The notes below the pieces were generated by a model. The model did not search any database. It worked only from the letters and a program-made list of their open reading frames with translations, and was not told the DNA's origin. Shown in pieces: positions 10,058-19,336 of a DNA stretch of 64,000 bases (positions within the stretch are counted from its first letter, which is position 1; the number at the start of each line of letters is the position of its first letter). The stretch is from Vibrio coralliirubri (GTDB taxonomy: Bacteria > Pseudomonadota > Gammaproteobacteria > Enterobacterales > Vibrionaceae). Location: positions 2,852,001 to 2,916,000 of the forward strand of contig NZ_AP025470.1 of the NCBI RefSeq assembly GCF_024347375.1. Direction: 5' to 3'. The position numbers and the translations under genes are program-made.

Positions 10058-11416
10058 ATGTCATCAGGCACTCCCTCTCTTTCTTGGATGCAGACTTTCC
10101 GCAGCTACCTTGATAAACGCCTACTTTGGGTGTTTATGCTCGGCTGTTCGAGCGGCTTCCCATGGGTTCTTATTGGATCCAACATGTCTGGCTGGCTAAA
10201 AGATGCAGGTTTAACGCGTGCGGCCATCGGCTACTTTGGTAGTGTGTTTGCTGTGTATGCGATTAACTTTCTATGGGCACCATTGGTAGACCGAGTAAAA
10301 CTGCCGGTGCTTCACGCAATACTCGGCCAGCGCCGCAGTTGGATCTTTTTCTGCCAAACCATTGTTTTAATCGGTACCTTATTCATCGCAGGCGTCAATC
10401 CCGCAGAGAACTTGGCGTTTACTTCAATGTTGGCGCTCGCTATTGCCATTGCCTCAGCCACGCAAGACATCGCGATTGATGCATTTCGTATTGATACCTT
10501 CCCAAAATCCGAAGCATCAAAACTGCCGCAAGCTTCTGCAATGGCAGTGATGGGTTGGTGGACGGGGTATTCTCTACCAGGCTACCTTGCCTTTATTAAC
10601 GCAGACTCAATCGGTTGGAATGGTGTGTATTACGGAATGGCAGGCGTCGTTGTCGTACTAATGCTGTTTACGCTTTTTGTCGGAGAGCCAAACACACAAC
10701 GCGAAGCCCTGCAAGAACAAGCTCAGCAACGCCACAATAAGGTTATCGGTTCGAAAGTCGTGGCTTGGTTCAGTGTTACCGTGTTAGAACCGTTTTATGA
10801 CTTCTTCAAACGAAACGGAGTTCAAGTTGCCATCACCCTACTGCTGTTCGTATTCCTATTTAAGATAGGTGAAGCCTTCCTAGGTCGTATGTCGATCACC
10901 TTCTATAAAGAGATAGGTTTTAGTAACGAACAGATCGGCCACTATTCGAAGTTAATTGGTTGGGGCGCAACCATATTCTTCACTTTGGTAGGCAGTGTCT
11001 TCAATGTGAAATTCGGTATTGTACGCGGACTGATGATTGGCGGTGTTGCAATGGCAGCCAGTAATCTAATGTTTGCTTGGATAGCTCAAACAGGCCCAAG
11101 TGAAACCTTGTTCTTGGCAACGATTATTGTCGATAACTTCACGACCGCCTTTTCGACAGTAGCCTTTGTCTCTTTCTTAACACTATTAACCGGGCAAGCT
11201 TTCTCAGCGACACAATATGCCTTACTCGCATCCTTGGGGAATTTCGGTCGAACAACACTGGCTTCATTTAGTGGTGAATTGGTCGATTACCTCAATGATT
11301 GGTCAACCTTCTTTATACTGACCGCACTTATGGTGATTCCAAGTTTGATCATGCTCTATTCGTTACGCCACTTTTTCACGGATTTATTAGAAAAAGCCAA
11401 AAACAACCAAGAATAA
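10058..11416 (+). CDS. ampG: AmpG family muropeptide MFS transporter
   Basis: AmpG brings anhydro-muropeptides from the periplasm into the cytoplasm for cell wall recycling; in many bacteria this also feeds beta-lactamase control. The product has 452 residues and many hydrophobic helices of the major facilitator type. Conserved AmpG segments are GCSSGFPWVLIGSNMSGWL near the N terminus, ATQDIAIDAFRID, and ALLASLGNFGRTTLASFSGE near the C terminus. It lies two genes downstream of yajG, as in related gammaproteobacteria. Confidence 0.93.
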   Translation: MSSGTPSLSWMQTFRSYLDKRLLWVFMLGCSSGFPWVLIGSNMSGWLKDAGLTRAAIGYFGSVFAVYAINFLWAPLVDRVKLPVLHAILGQRRSWIFFCQTIVLIGTLFIAGVNPAENLAFTSMLALAIAIASATQDIAIDAFRIDTFPKSEASKLPQASAMAVMGWWTGYSLPGYLAFINADSIGWNGVYYGMAGVVVVLMLFTLFVGEPNTQREALQEQAQQRHNKVIGSKVVAWFSVTVLEPFYDFFKRNGVQVAITLLLFVFLFKIGEAFLGRMSITFYKEIGFSNEQIGHYSKLIGWGATIFFTLVGSVFNVKFGIVRGLMIGGVAMAASNLMFAWIAQTGPSETLFLATIIVDNFTTAFSTVAFVSFLTLLTGQAFSATQYALLASLGNFGRTTLASFSGELVDYLNDWSTFFILTALMVIPSLIMLYSLRHFFTDLLEKAKNNQE

Positions 11417-11436
11417 GAGTAAAAGAATACAAATAA

Positions 11437-11465
11437 GAAGAGGGTAGCATTGAGCTACCCTCTTC
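11437..11465. terminator. Bidirectional terminator between ampG and the DUF4397 gene
   Basis: A perfect 12-bp stem (GAAGAGGGTAGC/GCTACCCTCTTC) with an ATTGA loop sits between two convergent genes. Neither side has a strong T run; the minus side is followed by TTATTTGT. Confidence 0.75.
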
Positions 11466-11483
11466 TACGTTCTGTCTTCAGAT

Positions 11484-12778
11484 CTAGTCTGTTGTTTCAC
11501 TGACAATTAGGTTAAAACCCGTACCCATCGAATCATCAATCGCCACGACTTGATACACCACACCATTAGCCAAAGTAGCCGGCGCTGAATCAATCGCCAC
11601 AACCGATGGTTGTCCTGCCACCGTTATCGTCACATAGTAAGATCCCGCTGCCACATAAATGCCATTCGCATAATCTTTGAACTTCACATCACTTAACGCC
11701 GGAGTGCTACCAGAGATACCTACGTTTTCTGTTAAGTAGATGTCCACCGATGCCGCAATTGGGTTAGCAGCAGCGTGGGTAATGTTTAATACCGCACTGG
11801 TCGCCACCGGACGACGGTTCTCAGGAACAACCAAAGCTTCCAAATTCAGTGGGCTCACCGTCCCAACCGCATAGATGCTGTAATCCATGCCGGCAAATAC
11901 AGTGACACCATCCGCATCAACCAATGCATTAGTTGTAGTGCCGTCAGCAAAGATGTCAATGTCATAACTTCCTGCAGCTAAATCGATAAATCCACGGATC
12001 TCTTTAAACATCAAATCAGCAAGAGGTGCAAATGCAGCTCCGTTCACAAATGGATCCACATCCGGCGCCCCATCAACTAAATGCCCCACTCTTACTTCTG
12101 CCGTTTCTGCCATATCGTAAATTAGAGAAGAACCACTACCATCCATCACCATCAACTTCACTGGAGATGCACTGTTTGAATCCGCTCTTGGCACCGCCGC
12201 AATAGTTAGCTCGCTACCGCCAGACAGAGTGATTTCTCCAGAGTCAAAAGCAATAGCATTGCCGCTCACGGTTTCTAATCTCACACGATATTGTCCTGCA
12301 GGAATATTGAGTACGTCAGTAAAATCTTTATAGCCCAGCGTACCAAGCGGAGCGCCCAATGGATCACTCGGCCCTGTCACATATAGGTTTACATCGCCGT
12401 TCCCGCAGCAGGTCGTGTAACAACCAAAGCCTCAACCGGGTTATTGGAACCGTCAGCATCGCCGACCACCATCACGGTGTAATCTAATTCACCGCTTAAA
12501 TCGAATTGGCTTGGCGAAATAACAGTAGCAACAGCGTCACCTGGGAGTTGAACATCGACTTGAAGAGTTGTCTGCCCTTGATCTACTGAGGCGTATCCGG
12601 ATGCCTGAGCATAATCGACACCGCTCCAACGCGCCTGACTATTGACTAAAACGTTAGCTAAAGGCGCATCAGGCGATGCATGTACAGCTTGTAGTTGAGT
12701 TGTTGGTTCATCGTCATCATCACACCCAACAATGAAAAGGGCTGATATCGCTATAGCGAGTACTGGTGAATATTTCAT
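11484..12778 (-). pseudogene. DUF4397-type lipoprotein gene with a one-base frameshift
   Basis: One gene is split into two frames. The 5' part (12778 down to a stop at 12389) encodes a lipoprotein signal with lipobox IVGC and a first repeat containing AVHASPDAPLANV, typical of DUF4397. The 3' part (12380-11484) continues in another frame with two or three more such repeats. Adding one G to the GGG run at 12402-12404 joins VTRPAA to GNGDVNLYVTGPSDP, restoring the usual DUF4397 linker. The ATG at 12778 has GGAGAG eight bases before it. Function is unknown, probably a cell-surface protein. The break may be a real mutation or a sequencing error in a short homopolymer. Confidence 0.82.
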
Positions 12779-13365
12779 TGGTCTTCTCTCCAAAAAAGTT
12801 AAACCAGTTCGTCACACAAAAGATAGGCTCAGTAGAAAATCTTTAAACACTCTCTCAGTATTTAGTGCAGTGAACTGTCTCAATAATATCTGTGATTTGA
12901 AAAGTAATAAGGCCCACATTCCAAATTACTTATCACATGAGTTGTTCATCAATTGATTCCAACACCATTACGATGTTGGTCAAAAATAGATCAAAGGCTG
13001 GATTGTAAGACGGGTTGAATGAGTCATTTTTTAAGAGAAAACGCTTAGAAAGGAATACTGTTGATTTTGATATGCATGTCACTCTAATTAGTAGAATCGT
13101 TTGCTTAGAGCAGTATTTCACCTATTTATCCACAAAATAATCGAATTTCACAAAACCAATAGAATCAGAGGTGCATCAAGATGCATTTCCACCTTAAAGT
13201 TCCATCATTTAGATCATTAGTGTGATCAACCTCACCTTAATAATTGTGGTTTTCACTCTGTCTCACTTTTATTTGAGAACAAAATCGCTATTATGCTCGG
13301 CATTCGGACATCATAAACACGCACGGATTAGCGGGTTACTTATTTCAAACATAGAGAGTTCCATT
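12779..13365. other. Intergenic region between the DUF4397 gene and ompK
   Basis: About 590 bp holds no convincing ORF. It contains the divergent control regions of the DUF4397 gene and ompK, with a CRP-like site at 13221-13236 and a likely ompK -10 at 13289-13294. An open frame reaching from 13222 into ompK is not used: it has no signal peptide, and a proper start lies at 13366. Confidence 0.6.
13221..13236 (+). promoter_or_regulatory. Candidate CRP site upstream of ompK
   Basis: TGTGATCAACCTCACC matches TGTGA-N6-TCACA with one mismatch. Its centre is about 72 bp upstream of the start site implied by the TATTAT element at 13289-13294, a position used by class I activators. This is inference from sequence. 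Confidence 0.5.
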
Positions 13366-14115
13366 ATGCGTAAATCACTTTTAGCTCTTGGCGTAGTTGC
13401 AGCTGCAACAGCAATCCCTGCTCAGGCAGAATACTTATATGGCTTTGGTAGCATGTATGCTGATTACCAAGTTTGGGACCAAGGCTTTGGTAACGATGAC
13501 GATAACTTCGGTGGCGACATCTCAGATCGTAACCAAGCTGTTATTGGTATCGAAGGCGGTGCTGCATTTGACTGGGGTCAAATCTACGGCTTCTACGACT
13601 ACGAAGGTGTTGACCGTTCTGGTGATGATCGCGGAGCTTCAACTAAAGGTACTATCCACTACAACCTAATGGATACTAAAGTTAGCCTTTACGCACAAGT
13701 TTACAACACAGATACTGATGCTGGTTTCCATGAGCAAAACCGTGTTCTTGGTCTTGGCTATACTGGTCTAAGCGGCGACGGTTGGGCATTCACACCATTC
13801 ATCGGTGCACACCAAATTAACTCTGGCGATATCAGCGGTTCTAACGGTGGTATGGCTGGTTGGGTTGGTTACTACAATACTGACATTGCTGGTCAAAACT
13901 TCACATTCTCTACTTGGGGTGAATACGAATTCGCTCGTAACGATGAGTACTCAGCAGTTCAAGGTGGTGACTACGGTCTAAACGGTAGCATCAACGCACT
14001 TTGGAACTTCCACCAAAACTGGTCAACAGGCGTACTTTACCGTTACACAGTAAACAAACTAGCACGTGAAGATTACCAAGATCTAATCATCTACCGTCTA
14101 CAGTACAACTTCTAA
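13366..14115 (+). CDS. ompK: Outer membrane porin OmpK (Tsx-like)
   Basis: OmpK is a 12-strand beta-barrel of the Tsx nucleoside channel family, abundant in Vibrio and known as the receptor for phage KVP40. The ATG at 13366 gives 249 residues with a signal peptide (MRKSLLALGVVAAATAIPA, cleaved after AQA) and AGAGAG before the start. The mature part begins EYLYGFGSMYADYQ and ends in YRLQYNF, with the terminal aromatic residue needed for outer membrane insertion. A terminator follows. The upstream CRP-like site suggests control by carbon supply. Confidence 0.95.
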   Translation: MRKSLLALGVVAAATAIPAQAEYLYGFGSMYADYQVWDQGFGNDDDNFGGDISDRNQAVIGIEGGAAFDWGQIYGFYDYEGVDRSGDDRGASTKGTIHYNLMDTKVSLYAQVYNTDTDAGFHEQNRVLGLGYTGLSGDGWAFTPFIGAHQINSGDISGSNGGMAGWVGYYNTDIAGQNFTFSTWGEYEFARNDEYSAVQGGDYGLNGSINALWNFHQNWSTGVLYRYTVNKLAREDYQDLIIYRLQYNF

Positions 14116-14137
14116 TCAAGTTAAATCTTTATTAGAT

Positions 14138-14168
14138 AAAATGGCACCCTCGGGTGCCATTTTTTATT
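14138..14168 (+). terminator. Terminator after ompK
   Basis: ATGGCACC-CTCG-GGTGCCAT forms an 8-bp stem with a tetraloop, extended by A-T pairs and followed by TTTTTT. Confidence 0.9.
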
Positions 14169-14225
14169 GCTTTCATTTAATGCCTCGCTATCCTTGCAGC
14201 ATCACTTTCTTATCTCGGTATTGCT

Positions 14226-15119
14226 GTGAACATCACTATTGTTGGACCCGGAGCTATCGGCTCTTTATGGGCGATAAAACTGCTTAAAGCGGGTCATAAT
14301 GTGTCTTTGTGGAGTCGCTCCCCTGAAACCTCAATTGACCTAACACTTGATAAGCAAGCTTCACTTTCCTTCAGCAATAACAATATCGAAAAGCTATCAG
14401 CGAGTGACTTAGTGATCTTCACAGTCAAGGCTTGGCAAGTAGAAGAAGCCACTACTCCGTTACTTCAATATCTCGACTCTGACACCATTCTCATGTTCAT
14501 GCATAACGGAATGGGAGCGGTCGACAACATCGCCACCCAAATTAATGCTCACCCAATAGTATTGGCAACCACGACCCAAGCAGCATTCAAACCTGATCGT
14601 AATAGTGTATCTCACACAGGAATAGGCCAAACTCAATTGGGTGCTTTTAACCAAACGGGTCAGCAGTGCACGTTTTTAGTTGATGTGTTGGATAATGCTC
14701 TCCCCGCTGTGAGTTGGAACCCAGAGATAAAAACCGCGCTCTGGTCTAAACTCGCCATCAATTGTGCTATCAATCCACTTACTGGGTTGGAACAAATCAA
14801 GAATGGTGAACTTGCAGACCAAAGGTTTGAGGGTATTTTAAGTTCTATCGTTGAAGAGCTCACACAAGTTATGCAGGCCGAAGAGATCGCTTGTTCATTC
14901 GACGGATTAGAAGCAAGCGTCAAACAGGTCATCCAAGCCACAGCTCAAAACAACTCATCCATGAAGCAGGATATGTTTTACCAACGTAAAACAGAGATTG
15001 ACTTCATCACTGGACACCTAATAAAAACAGCGCTTAAGCATCAGATAGAAGCTCCCGTTAACCAAAAGCTGTTCGAACAGGTCAAAAAGCAAGAAAATAG
15101 CTGGAATCATCAAGATTAG
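14226..15119 (+). CDS. panE: 2-dehydropantoate 2-reductase
   Basis: The enzyme reduces 2-dehydropantoate to pantoate with NADPH in pantothenate (CoA) synthesis. The product has 297 residues and starts at a GTG at 14226. The N terminus ITIVGPGAIGSLWAIKLLKAGH is the NADP-binding Rossmann motif. Other family marks are FTVKAWQVEEA and a catalytic Lys in ALWSKLAINCAINPLTGL. It stands alone between ompK and csdA. Some ketopantoate reductase relatives act on other substrates, so the exact role is likely, not certain. Confidence 0.88.
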   Translation: MNITIVGPGAIGSLWAIKLLKAGHNVSLWSRSPETSIDLTLDKQASLSFSNNNIEKLSASDLVIFTVKAWQVEEATTPLLQYLDSDTILMFMHNGMGAVDNIATQINAHPIVLATTTQAAFKPDRNSVSHTGIGQTQLGAFNQTGQQCTFLVDVLDNALPAVSWNPEIKTALWSKLAINCAINPLTGLEQIKNGELADQRFEGILSSIVEELTQVMQAEEIACSFDGLEASVKQVIQATAQNNSSMKQDMFYQRKTEIDFITGHLIKTALKHQIEAPVNQKLFEQVKKQENSWNHQD

Positions 15120-15206
15120 TCAGCAACGGTCAACAAGTCGCGATAAAATAACAATACCGCTAAGCGTAACGCTGGCACCAATTTCCAAGATTTTAGGTAA
15201 GAATAG

Positions 15207-16418
15207 ATGCTTGATATCAATCACATCCGAGAGCAGTTTCCTGCGCTATCACAAACCATCAATCAACAACCATTGATTTACTTAGACAGCGCGGCAACGA
15301 CACAAAAACCTCAGGTAGTTATTGATGCCATTAGCCAATATTACTCCAAACAAAATGCCAATGTTCACCGCGGTAGTCATAGTTTAACAGCGAACGCGAC
15401 CAGTCAGTTTGAAGCAGCCAGAGATAAGGTCGCTCAGTTTATTGGAGCAAGCTCTTCAAAAGAGATCATCTGGACTCGCGGTGCCACCGAAGCGCTCAAC
15501 CTAATTGCTCAAACCTACGCAAGAAGCACTCTTCAGCCAGGCGATGAGATCTTAGTGAGTGAAATGGAACATCACGCCAACATAGTGCCTTGGCAAATTG
15601 TTGCAGAACAAACCGGCGCTAAAGTCGTTAAAGTACCGATGACATCGGATTGTGAATTTGACCTCACTGCGTTTGATGCACTTTTAAACCAACAAACCAA
15701 GATTGTTGCATTAGCTCAGATAACCAACGTAACGGGTTCTCGTCAGCCGATTGAACAAGTCATCGAAAAAGCTCACAAGATGAATGCGGTTGTGGTGGTT
15801 GATGGCGCACAAGGCATCGTTCATGAATCGGTTGATGTTGCTGCTTTAGGTGCGGATTTCTACGTTTTCTCAGGTCATAAACTCTATGCCCCTGCGGGTA
15901 TCGGTGTGCTTTACGGCAAGCTTGAACTTTTAGAAGCGATGCCCCCTTGGCATGGCGGTGGCAAAATGGTTGAGCGCGTCTCTTTCTCTGGCACTACTTT
16001 TTCAGAACTGCCTGGCAAATTCGAAGCGGGCACGCCAAATGTGGCAGGAGCCATAGCACTAAGCACCGCAATAGAATGGTTAAGTGGTTTTGTACAACAA
16101 GATGTCGAAAATCATATCCACCAGCTACAACACGAGACTTATCTTGCGCTCAATAAACTGGATGACATTCAGATTTTAGGGTATCAACCTAACGCAAGTG
16201 TGATTACTTTTGTGATGGATGGTGTTCACCATCAAGATATAGCGACTCTACTGGATCAGCAAGGTATCGCAGTACGTGCAGGACATCATTGTGCTCACCC
16301 ATTAATGGATGCACTTAATGTGAAAGGCACAGTTCGAATTTCATTTGGTATTTACAACAACATGGATGACGTTGATAAGCTTACAGCTGCGATAGAAAAA
16401 GCCGTTGATATGCTTTAG
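15207..16418 (+). CDS. csdA: Cysteine desulfurase CsdA
   Basis: CsdA removes sulfur from cysteine with PLP and passes it to CsdE. The product has 403 residues. The PLP lysine is Lys225 in FSGHKLYAPAGIG and the catalytic cysteine is Cys362 in AGHHCAHPLM, which marks the group II (SufS/CsdA) type. It is CsdA rather than SufS because csdE and tcdA follow nearby, as in E. coli, and no suf genes are present. Unlike E. coli, csdE is on the other strand. The stop codon abuts the first copy of a 117-bp tandem repeat. Confidence 0.93.
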   Translation: MLDINHIREQFPALSQTINQQPLIYLDSAATTQKPQVVIDAISQYYSKQNANVHRGSHSLTANATSQFEAARDKVAQFIGASSSKEIIWTRGATEALNLIAQTYARSTLQPGDEILVSEMEHHANIVPWQIVAEQTGAKVVKVPMTSDCEFDLTAFDALLNQQTKIVALAQITNVTGSRQPIEQVIEKAHKMNAVVVVDGAQGIVHESVDVAALGADFYVFSGHKLYAPAGIGVLYGKLELLEAMPPWHGGGKMVERVSFSGTTFSELPGKFEAGTPNVAGAIALSTAIEWLSGFVQQDVENHIHQLQHETYLALNKLDDIQILGYQPNASVITFVMDGVHHQDIATLLDQQGIAVRAGHHCAHPLMDALNVKGTVRISFGIYNNMDDVDKLTAAIEKAVDML

Positions 16419-16720
16419 GGAGTGGCGAGACTAAGTTAGAAATCGTCATTCCAGAACTGAGGAACGAAATATCTGGAATCTCTAATAGCAAACTATCCAA
16501 ACGAGATTCCCTATTACGCTCCTTAGTCGCTTTAGGGGATGGCGAGACTCAATTAGCAGTCATCATTCCAGAGCTAAGGAACGAAGTATCTGGAACCTCA
16601 AATAGCAAACCATCCAAACGAGATTCCCTATTACGCTCCTTCGTCGCTTTAGGGAATGACGAAACACAGTTAGAATTCGTCATTCCAGAACTGAGGAACG
16701 AAGTATCTGGAATCTATTTA
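16418..16720. repeat. 117-bp tandem repeat array, 2.6 copies
   Basis: Three copies start at 16418, 16535 and 16652, exactly 117 bp apart; the third stops after about 70 bp. Each begins near GGGRDTGRCGARA, carries CATTCCAGA...TCTGGAA (an imperfect palindrome) and, in full copies, GATTCCCTATTACGCTCCTT. The ends (GATTCCCTA and TAGGGAATGAC) can pair, so each copy could fold into a long hairpin. It fills the space between the convergent genes csdA and csdE. No ORF is present. Confidence 0.9.
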
Positions 16721-16750
16721 AAGCATTATGGTGAGAAAGTGTTAGGACAG

Positions 16751-17182
16751 TTACGAGTTAGCGAGGTTCTTAATTTGCTCAACAATCGCTTTTAATCCAT
16801 TACCGCGAGACGGGCTTAGATGGGTAATTAGACCGATTTGTTCAAAATAACCATCAATATCGAACGCTTGAACCTGCTCTGATGTTTTTCCATCATACGC
16901 AGCCATTACTAATGCAATCAGACCGCGAACGATACGCGCATCAGAATCTGTACAAAAGTGCCAAACACCGTCGATATTCTGAGAAACCAACCACACTTGG
17001 CTTTCACAGCCAGAGACAATCACCTGCTCACTTTTCAGTTCATCAGGCATCGTTGGCAGTTTCTTACCCCATTGAATCACTTGGCGATAACGGTCTTCCC
17101 AGCCGCTGAATGTCTGCATCTTCGCGACAATATCATCACTGGTAATTTCAGTGCCGAATGGAGAGCTTGGGAATGTGGTCAT
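16751..17182 (-). CDS. csdE: Sulfur acceptor protein CsdE (SufE family)
   Basis: CsdE takes persulfide sulfur from CsdA and boosts its activity. The product has 143 residues, normal for the SufE family. The acceptor Cys59 lies in VSGCESQVWL, the family signature. The C-terminal part (LSPSRGNGLKAIVEQI) is also typical. It is convergent with csdA across the repeat array and 37 bp downstream of tcdA in the same direction. The csdA-csdE-tcdA-mltA-argA neighbourhood resembles that of E. coli, with rearranged strands. Confidence 0.93.
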   Translation of the reverse strand: MTTFPSSPFGTEITSDDIVAKMQTFSGWEDRYRQVIQWGKKLPTMPDELKSEQVIVSGCESQVWLVSQNIDGVWHFCTDSDARIVRGLIALVMAAYDGKTSEQVQAFDIDGYFEQIGLITHLSPSRGNGLKAIVEQIKNLANS

Positions 17183-17219
17183 TTTAATATCCAGTCGATT
17201 ATTAATTGAGTATAAGACG

Positions 17220-18029
17220 TTACTTAGTGTGCTTTTGAATCAGCTTTTCAACGATACGCGAAACAGCCACAAAACCAAACGTCGCGGTTACAACCGTTGC
17301 CGCACCAAAACCTGTCGCACAATCCATGCGTTTTGGACCTTCTGCTGTCGCTTTCGCAGCACATACGCTGCCGTCAGCTTGAGGGTATTTCAACTGTTCA
17401 GTTGAGAACACACAATCGATACCAAACTTACGTGCTGGATTCTTAGGGAAATTATGATTACGACGAAGGGTATCTTTAAGCTTCTTCGCTAGCGGATCTT
17501 GAATCGTCTTAGTCAGATCAGCCACTTTGATTTGAGTGGGATCGATTTGACCACCTGCACCACCCGTGGTGATCACCTTAATTTTGTTGCTACGACAATA
17601 TGCCAACAGTGAAGCCTTAGCTTTCATGCTGTCAATCGCATCTAATACAAAGTCGAACTCTTTCGATAGGTATTCAGCCTGATTGTCAGGGCCGATGAAA
17701 TCGTCAATTAGGTTAACTTTACACTCAGGGTTAATCAGCTTAACGCGTTCGGCCATCACTTCGATTTTGCTCTTACCGACCGTGCCCGACATTGCGTGGA
17801 TCTGACGGTTAATGTTAGTTACACACACGTCATCCATATCGATCAAAGTCAGCTCACCTAAACCAGTACGAGCAAGCGCTTCAACAGCCCATGAACCTAC
17901 ACCACCAATACCGATCACACACACGTGTGCTGCTCTAAGTATATCGACTTCACTATTGCCATATAGGCGACGAGTGCCACCAAATCGTTGGTCATAGTTT
18001 TCTGAAGCTGGAGTGGTCAATTCACGCAT
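17220..18029 (-). CDS. tcdA: tRNA threonylcarbamoyladenosine dehydratase TcdA
   Basis: TcdA (CsdL) uses ATP to turn t6A37 of tRNA into its cyclic form. It belongs to the ThiF/MoeB/E1 fold. The ATG at 18029 gives 269 residues; an in-frame TTG four codons upstream is less likely. The ATP-binding motif VIGIGGVGSWAVEALARTG and the aspartate-rich LIDMDDVCVTNINRQ are clear, followed by FVLDAIDSMKAKA and TTGGAGGQIDPT. The C terminus is hydrophobic (GFGAATVVTATFGFVA). It sits upstream of csdE in the same direction; CsdA-CsdE sulfur transfer is linked to this protein in E. coli. Confidence 0.94.
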   Translation of the reverse strand: MRELTTPASENYDQRFGGTRRLYGNSEVDILRAAHVCVIGIGGVGSWAVEALARTGLGELTLIDMDDVCVTNINRQIHAMSGTVGKSKIEVMAERVKLINPECKVNLIDDFIGPDNQAEYLSKEFDFVLDAIDSMKAKASLLAYCRSNKIKVITTGGAGGQIDPTQIKVADLTKTIQDPLAKKLKDTLRRNHNFPKNPARKFGIDCVFSTEQLKYPQADGSVCAAKATAEGPKRMDCATGFGAATVVTATFGFVAVSRIVEKLIQKHTK

Positions 18030-18142
18030 TGTTGCCGCCAATTTATTTCTGAGAAAAAGAAAAGAGTGCGTTTTATACGCACTCTTGAATAAAAAGTCTA
18101 GGGGATTAGCGATTCGCTTTCAATGCCCTATTTTATTGTCGC

Positions 18143-19246
18143 TTACTCAACCTTTTCAGGAGGCAAAGCCCAAGGAGCTTCAGTCGCGCTGCCATCTAAG
18201 CCGAGCTTCCACACACGACCAAAATGCTTGTAATGACCCGCTTCGGTACCCGCTCGTGGGCCCATACCGTGGTAAAGATCCAAATGGTTTTGCTTAACCG
18301 CGCCGCCCGTATCTAAAACCAGTAACAGTCTTAGTTGGTGAGCACCGCTCCAGGTACCATCGGCATTCAGTAGTGGAACCTCGGCAAGAATCGGAGTACC
18401 CATTGGCAAAATAGAACGATCGCCCGCTACCGCCGCCATAGGTAATAGAGGAATACCCGCGCTGCCCATTACCGATAGGTCGTCTCTCGCTTCAAAAAAC
18501 ACGAAAGATGGGTTTTGCTCAAGCAGCTCTTTGACCACTTCAGGATCGTTTGCCAATACCCACTCTTTGATTGCTTTTAGCGACATTTTTTCACGTGGAA
18601 CTAAGCCTCGTTCAATCAGAACACGGCCAATACTCACATAAGCTTTATTATTCTTACCCGCGTAGGCGAAATACTGCAGCGTGTCATCATCACCGAAGTG
18701 CACAAATCCACTGCCCTGCACTTCCATCATAAATGGGTCGATACGGTTGGCAGAGTAACCTAACTCAAGGCCTTGACCTTCTAATGCGCCGTTGTAGATC
18801 TCTTCGCGTGTTGGACACTCTTTACCACACTCAGGAAGCCCGTAAACAGGGTAACGGTATTCTTCATTCGCTTCGTGGCGCAGCTCCATCACAGGAGAAA
18901 AGTAGCCCGTGAACAAAACATTACCTTGCTTATCACCACCGCCTAGTTGAGCAGTTTGAACGCCAAAATTAGCGAGCTCACTTGGATCCCCACTCAGCAT
19001 CGCCCACTCATTGAGTTGTTGATAAAGCGGCTCATAGATTTTAGCCATCGAAGGGGATTTAGAAACCACCATCTCAGCTTGCTCTGCAAATGCGGTGTAG
19101 TCTCTTGGTTTATTGGATTCAACCTGATCGACCTGATTCAAGGTATGAGGAAATTCGTCATCAAGGTGTTGTTGAGCAAGGTCAGTGGGTTGAGCACAGC
19201 CAAATAACAAAGAGGCAGCGACAAGGGGAAGCCATTTTTTAATCAC
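18143..19246 (-). CDS. mltA: Membrane-bound lytic murein transglycosylase A
   Basis: MltA cleaves the glycan strands of peptidoglycan and leaves 1,6-anhydro ends, the material that AmpG brings back into the cell. The sequence has a lipoprotein signal (LVAASLLFGC). Family marks are FTGYFSPVMELR, MMEVQGSGFV, and the catalytic DTGGAVKQNHLDLYHG. The start is uncertain: a GTG at 19246 has AGGATGA at good spacing, an ATG lies at 19255, and the open frame reaches a TTG at 19285. The GTG gives 367 residues and a short signal starting MIKKWLP. Confidence 0.92.
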   Translation of the reverse strand: MIKKWLPLVAASLLFGCAQPTDLAQQHLDDEFPHTLNQVDQVESNKPRDYTAFAEQAEMVVSKSPSMAKIYEPLYQQLNEWAMLSGDPSELANFGVQTAQLGGGDKQGNVLFTGYFSPVMELRHEANEEYRYPVYGLPECGKECPTREEIYNGALEGQGLELGYSANRIDPFMMEVQGSGFVHFGDDDTLQYFAYAGKNNKAYVSIGRVLIERGLVPREKMSLKAIKEWVLANDPEVVKELLEQNPSFVFFEARDDLSVMGSAGIPLLPMAAVAGDRSILPMGTPILAEVPLLNADGTWSGAHQLRLLLVLDTGGAVKQNHLDLYHGMGPRAGTEAGHYKHFGRVWKLGLDGSATEAPWALPPEKVE

Positions 19247-19336
19247 AAGAGTCATCCTAAAAATTCTATGCATCGAGGATGACAAAAACAGTCAGATAAC
19301 ACAATCGTAGATTGTAAGAGTTTACAAGAAGATAAC

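Noticed and set aside
13222..13365. N-terminal extension of ompK by 48 residues
   Set aside because: A standard signal peptide with a ribosome site starts at 13366; the extension covers the promoter region.
16418..16720. CRISPR array
   Set aside because: Units are 117 bp and adjoin without spacers; no cas genes in the window.
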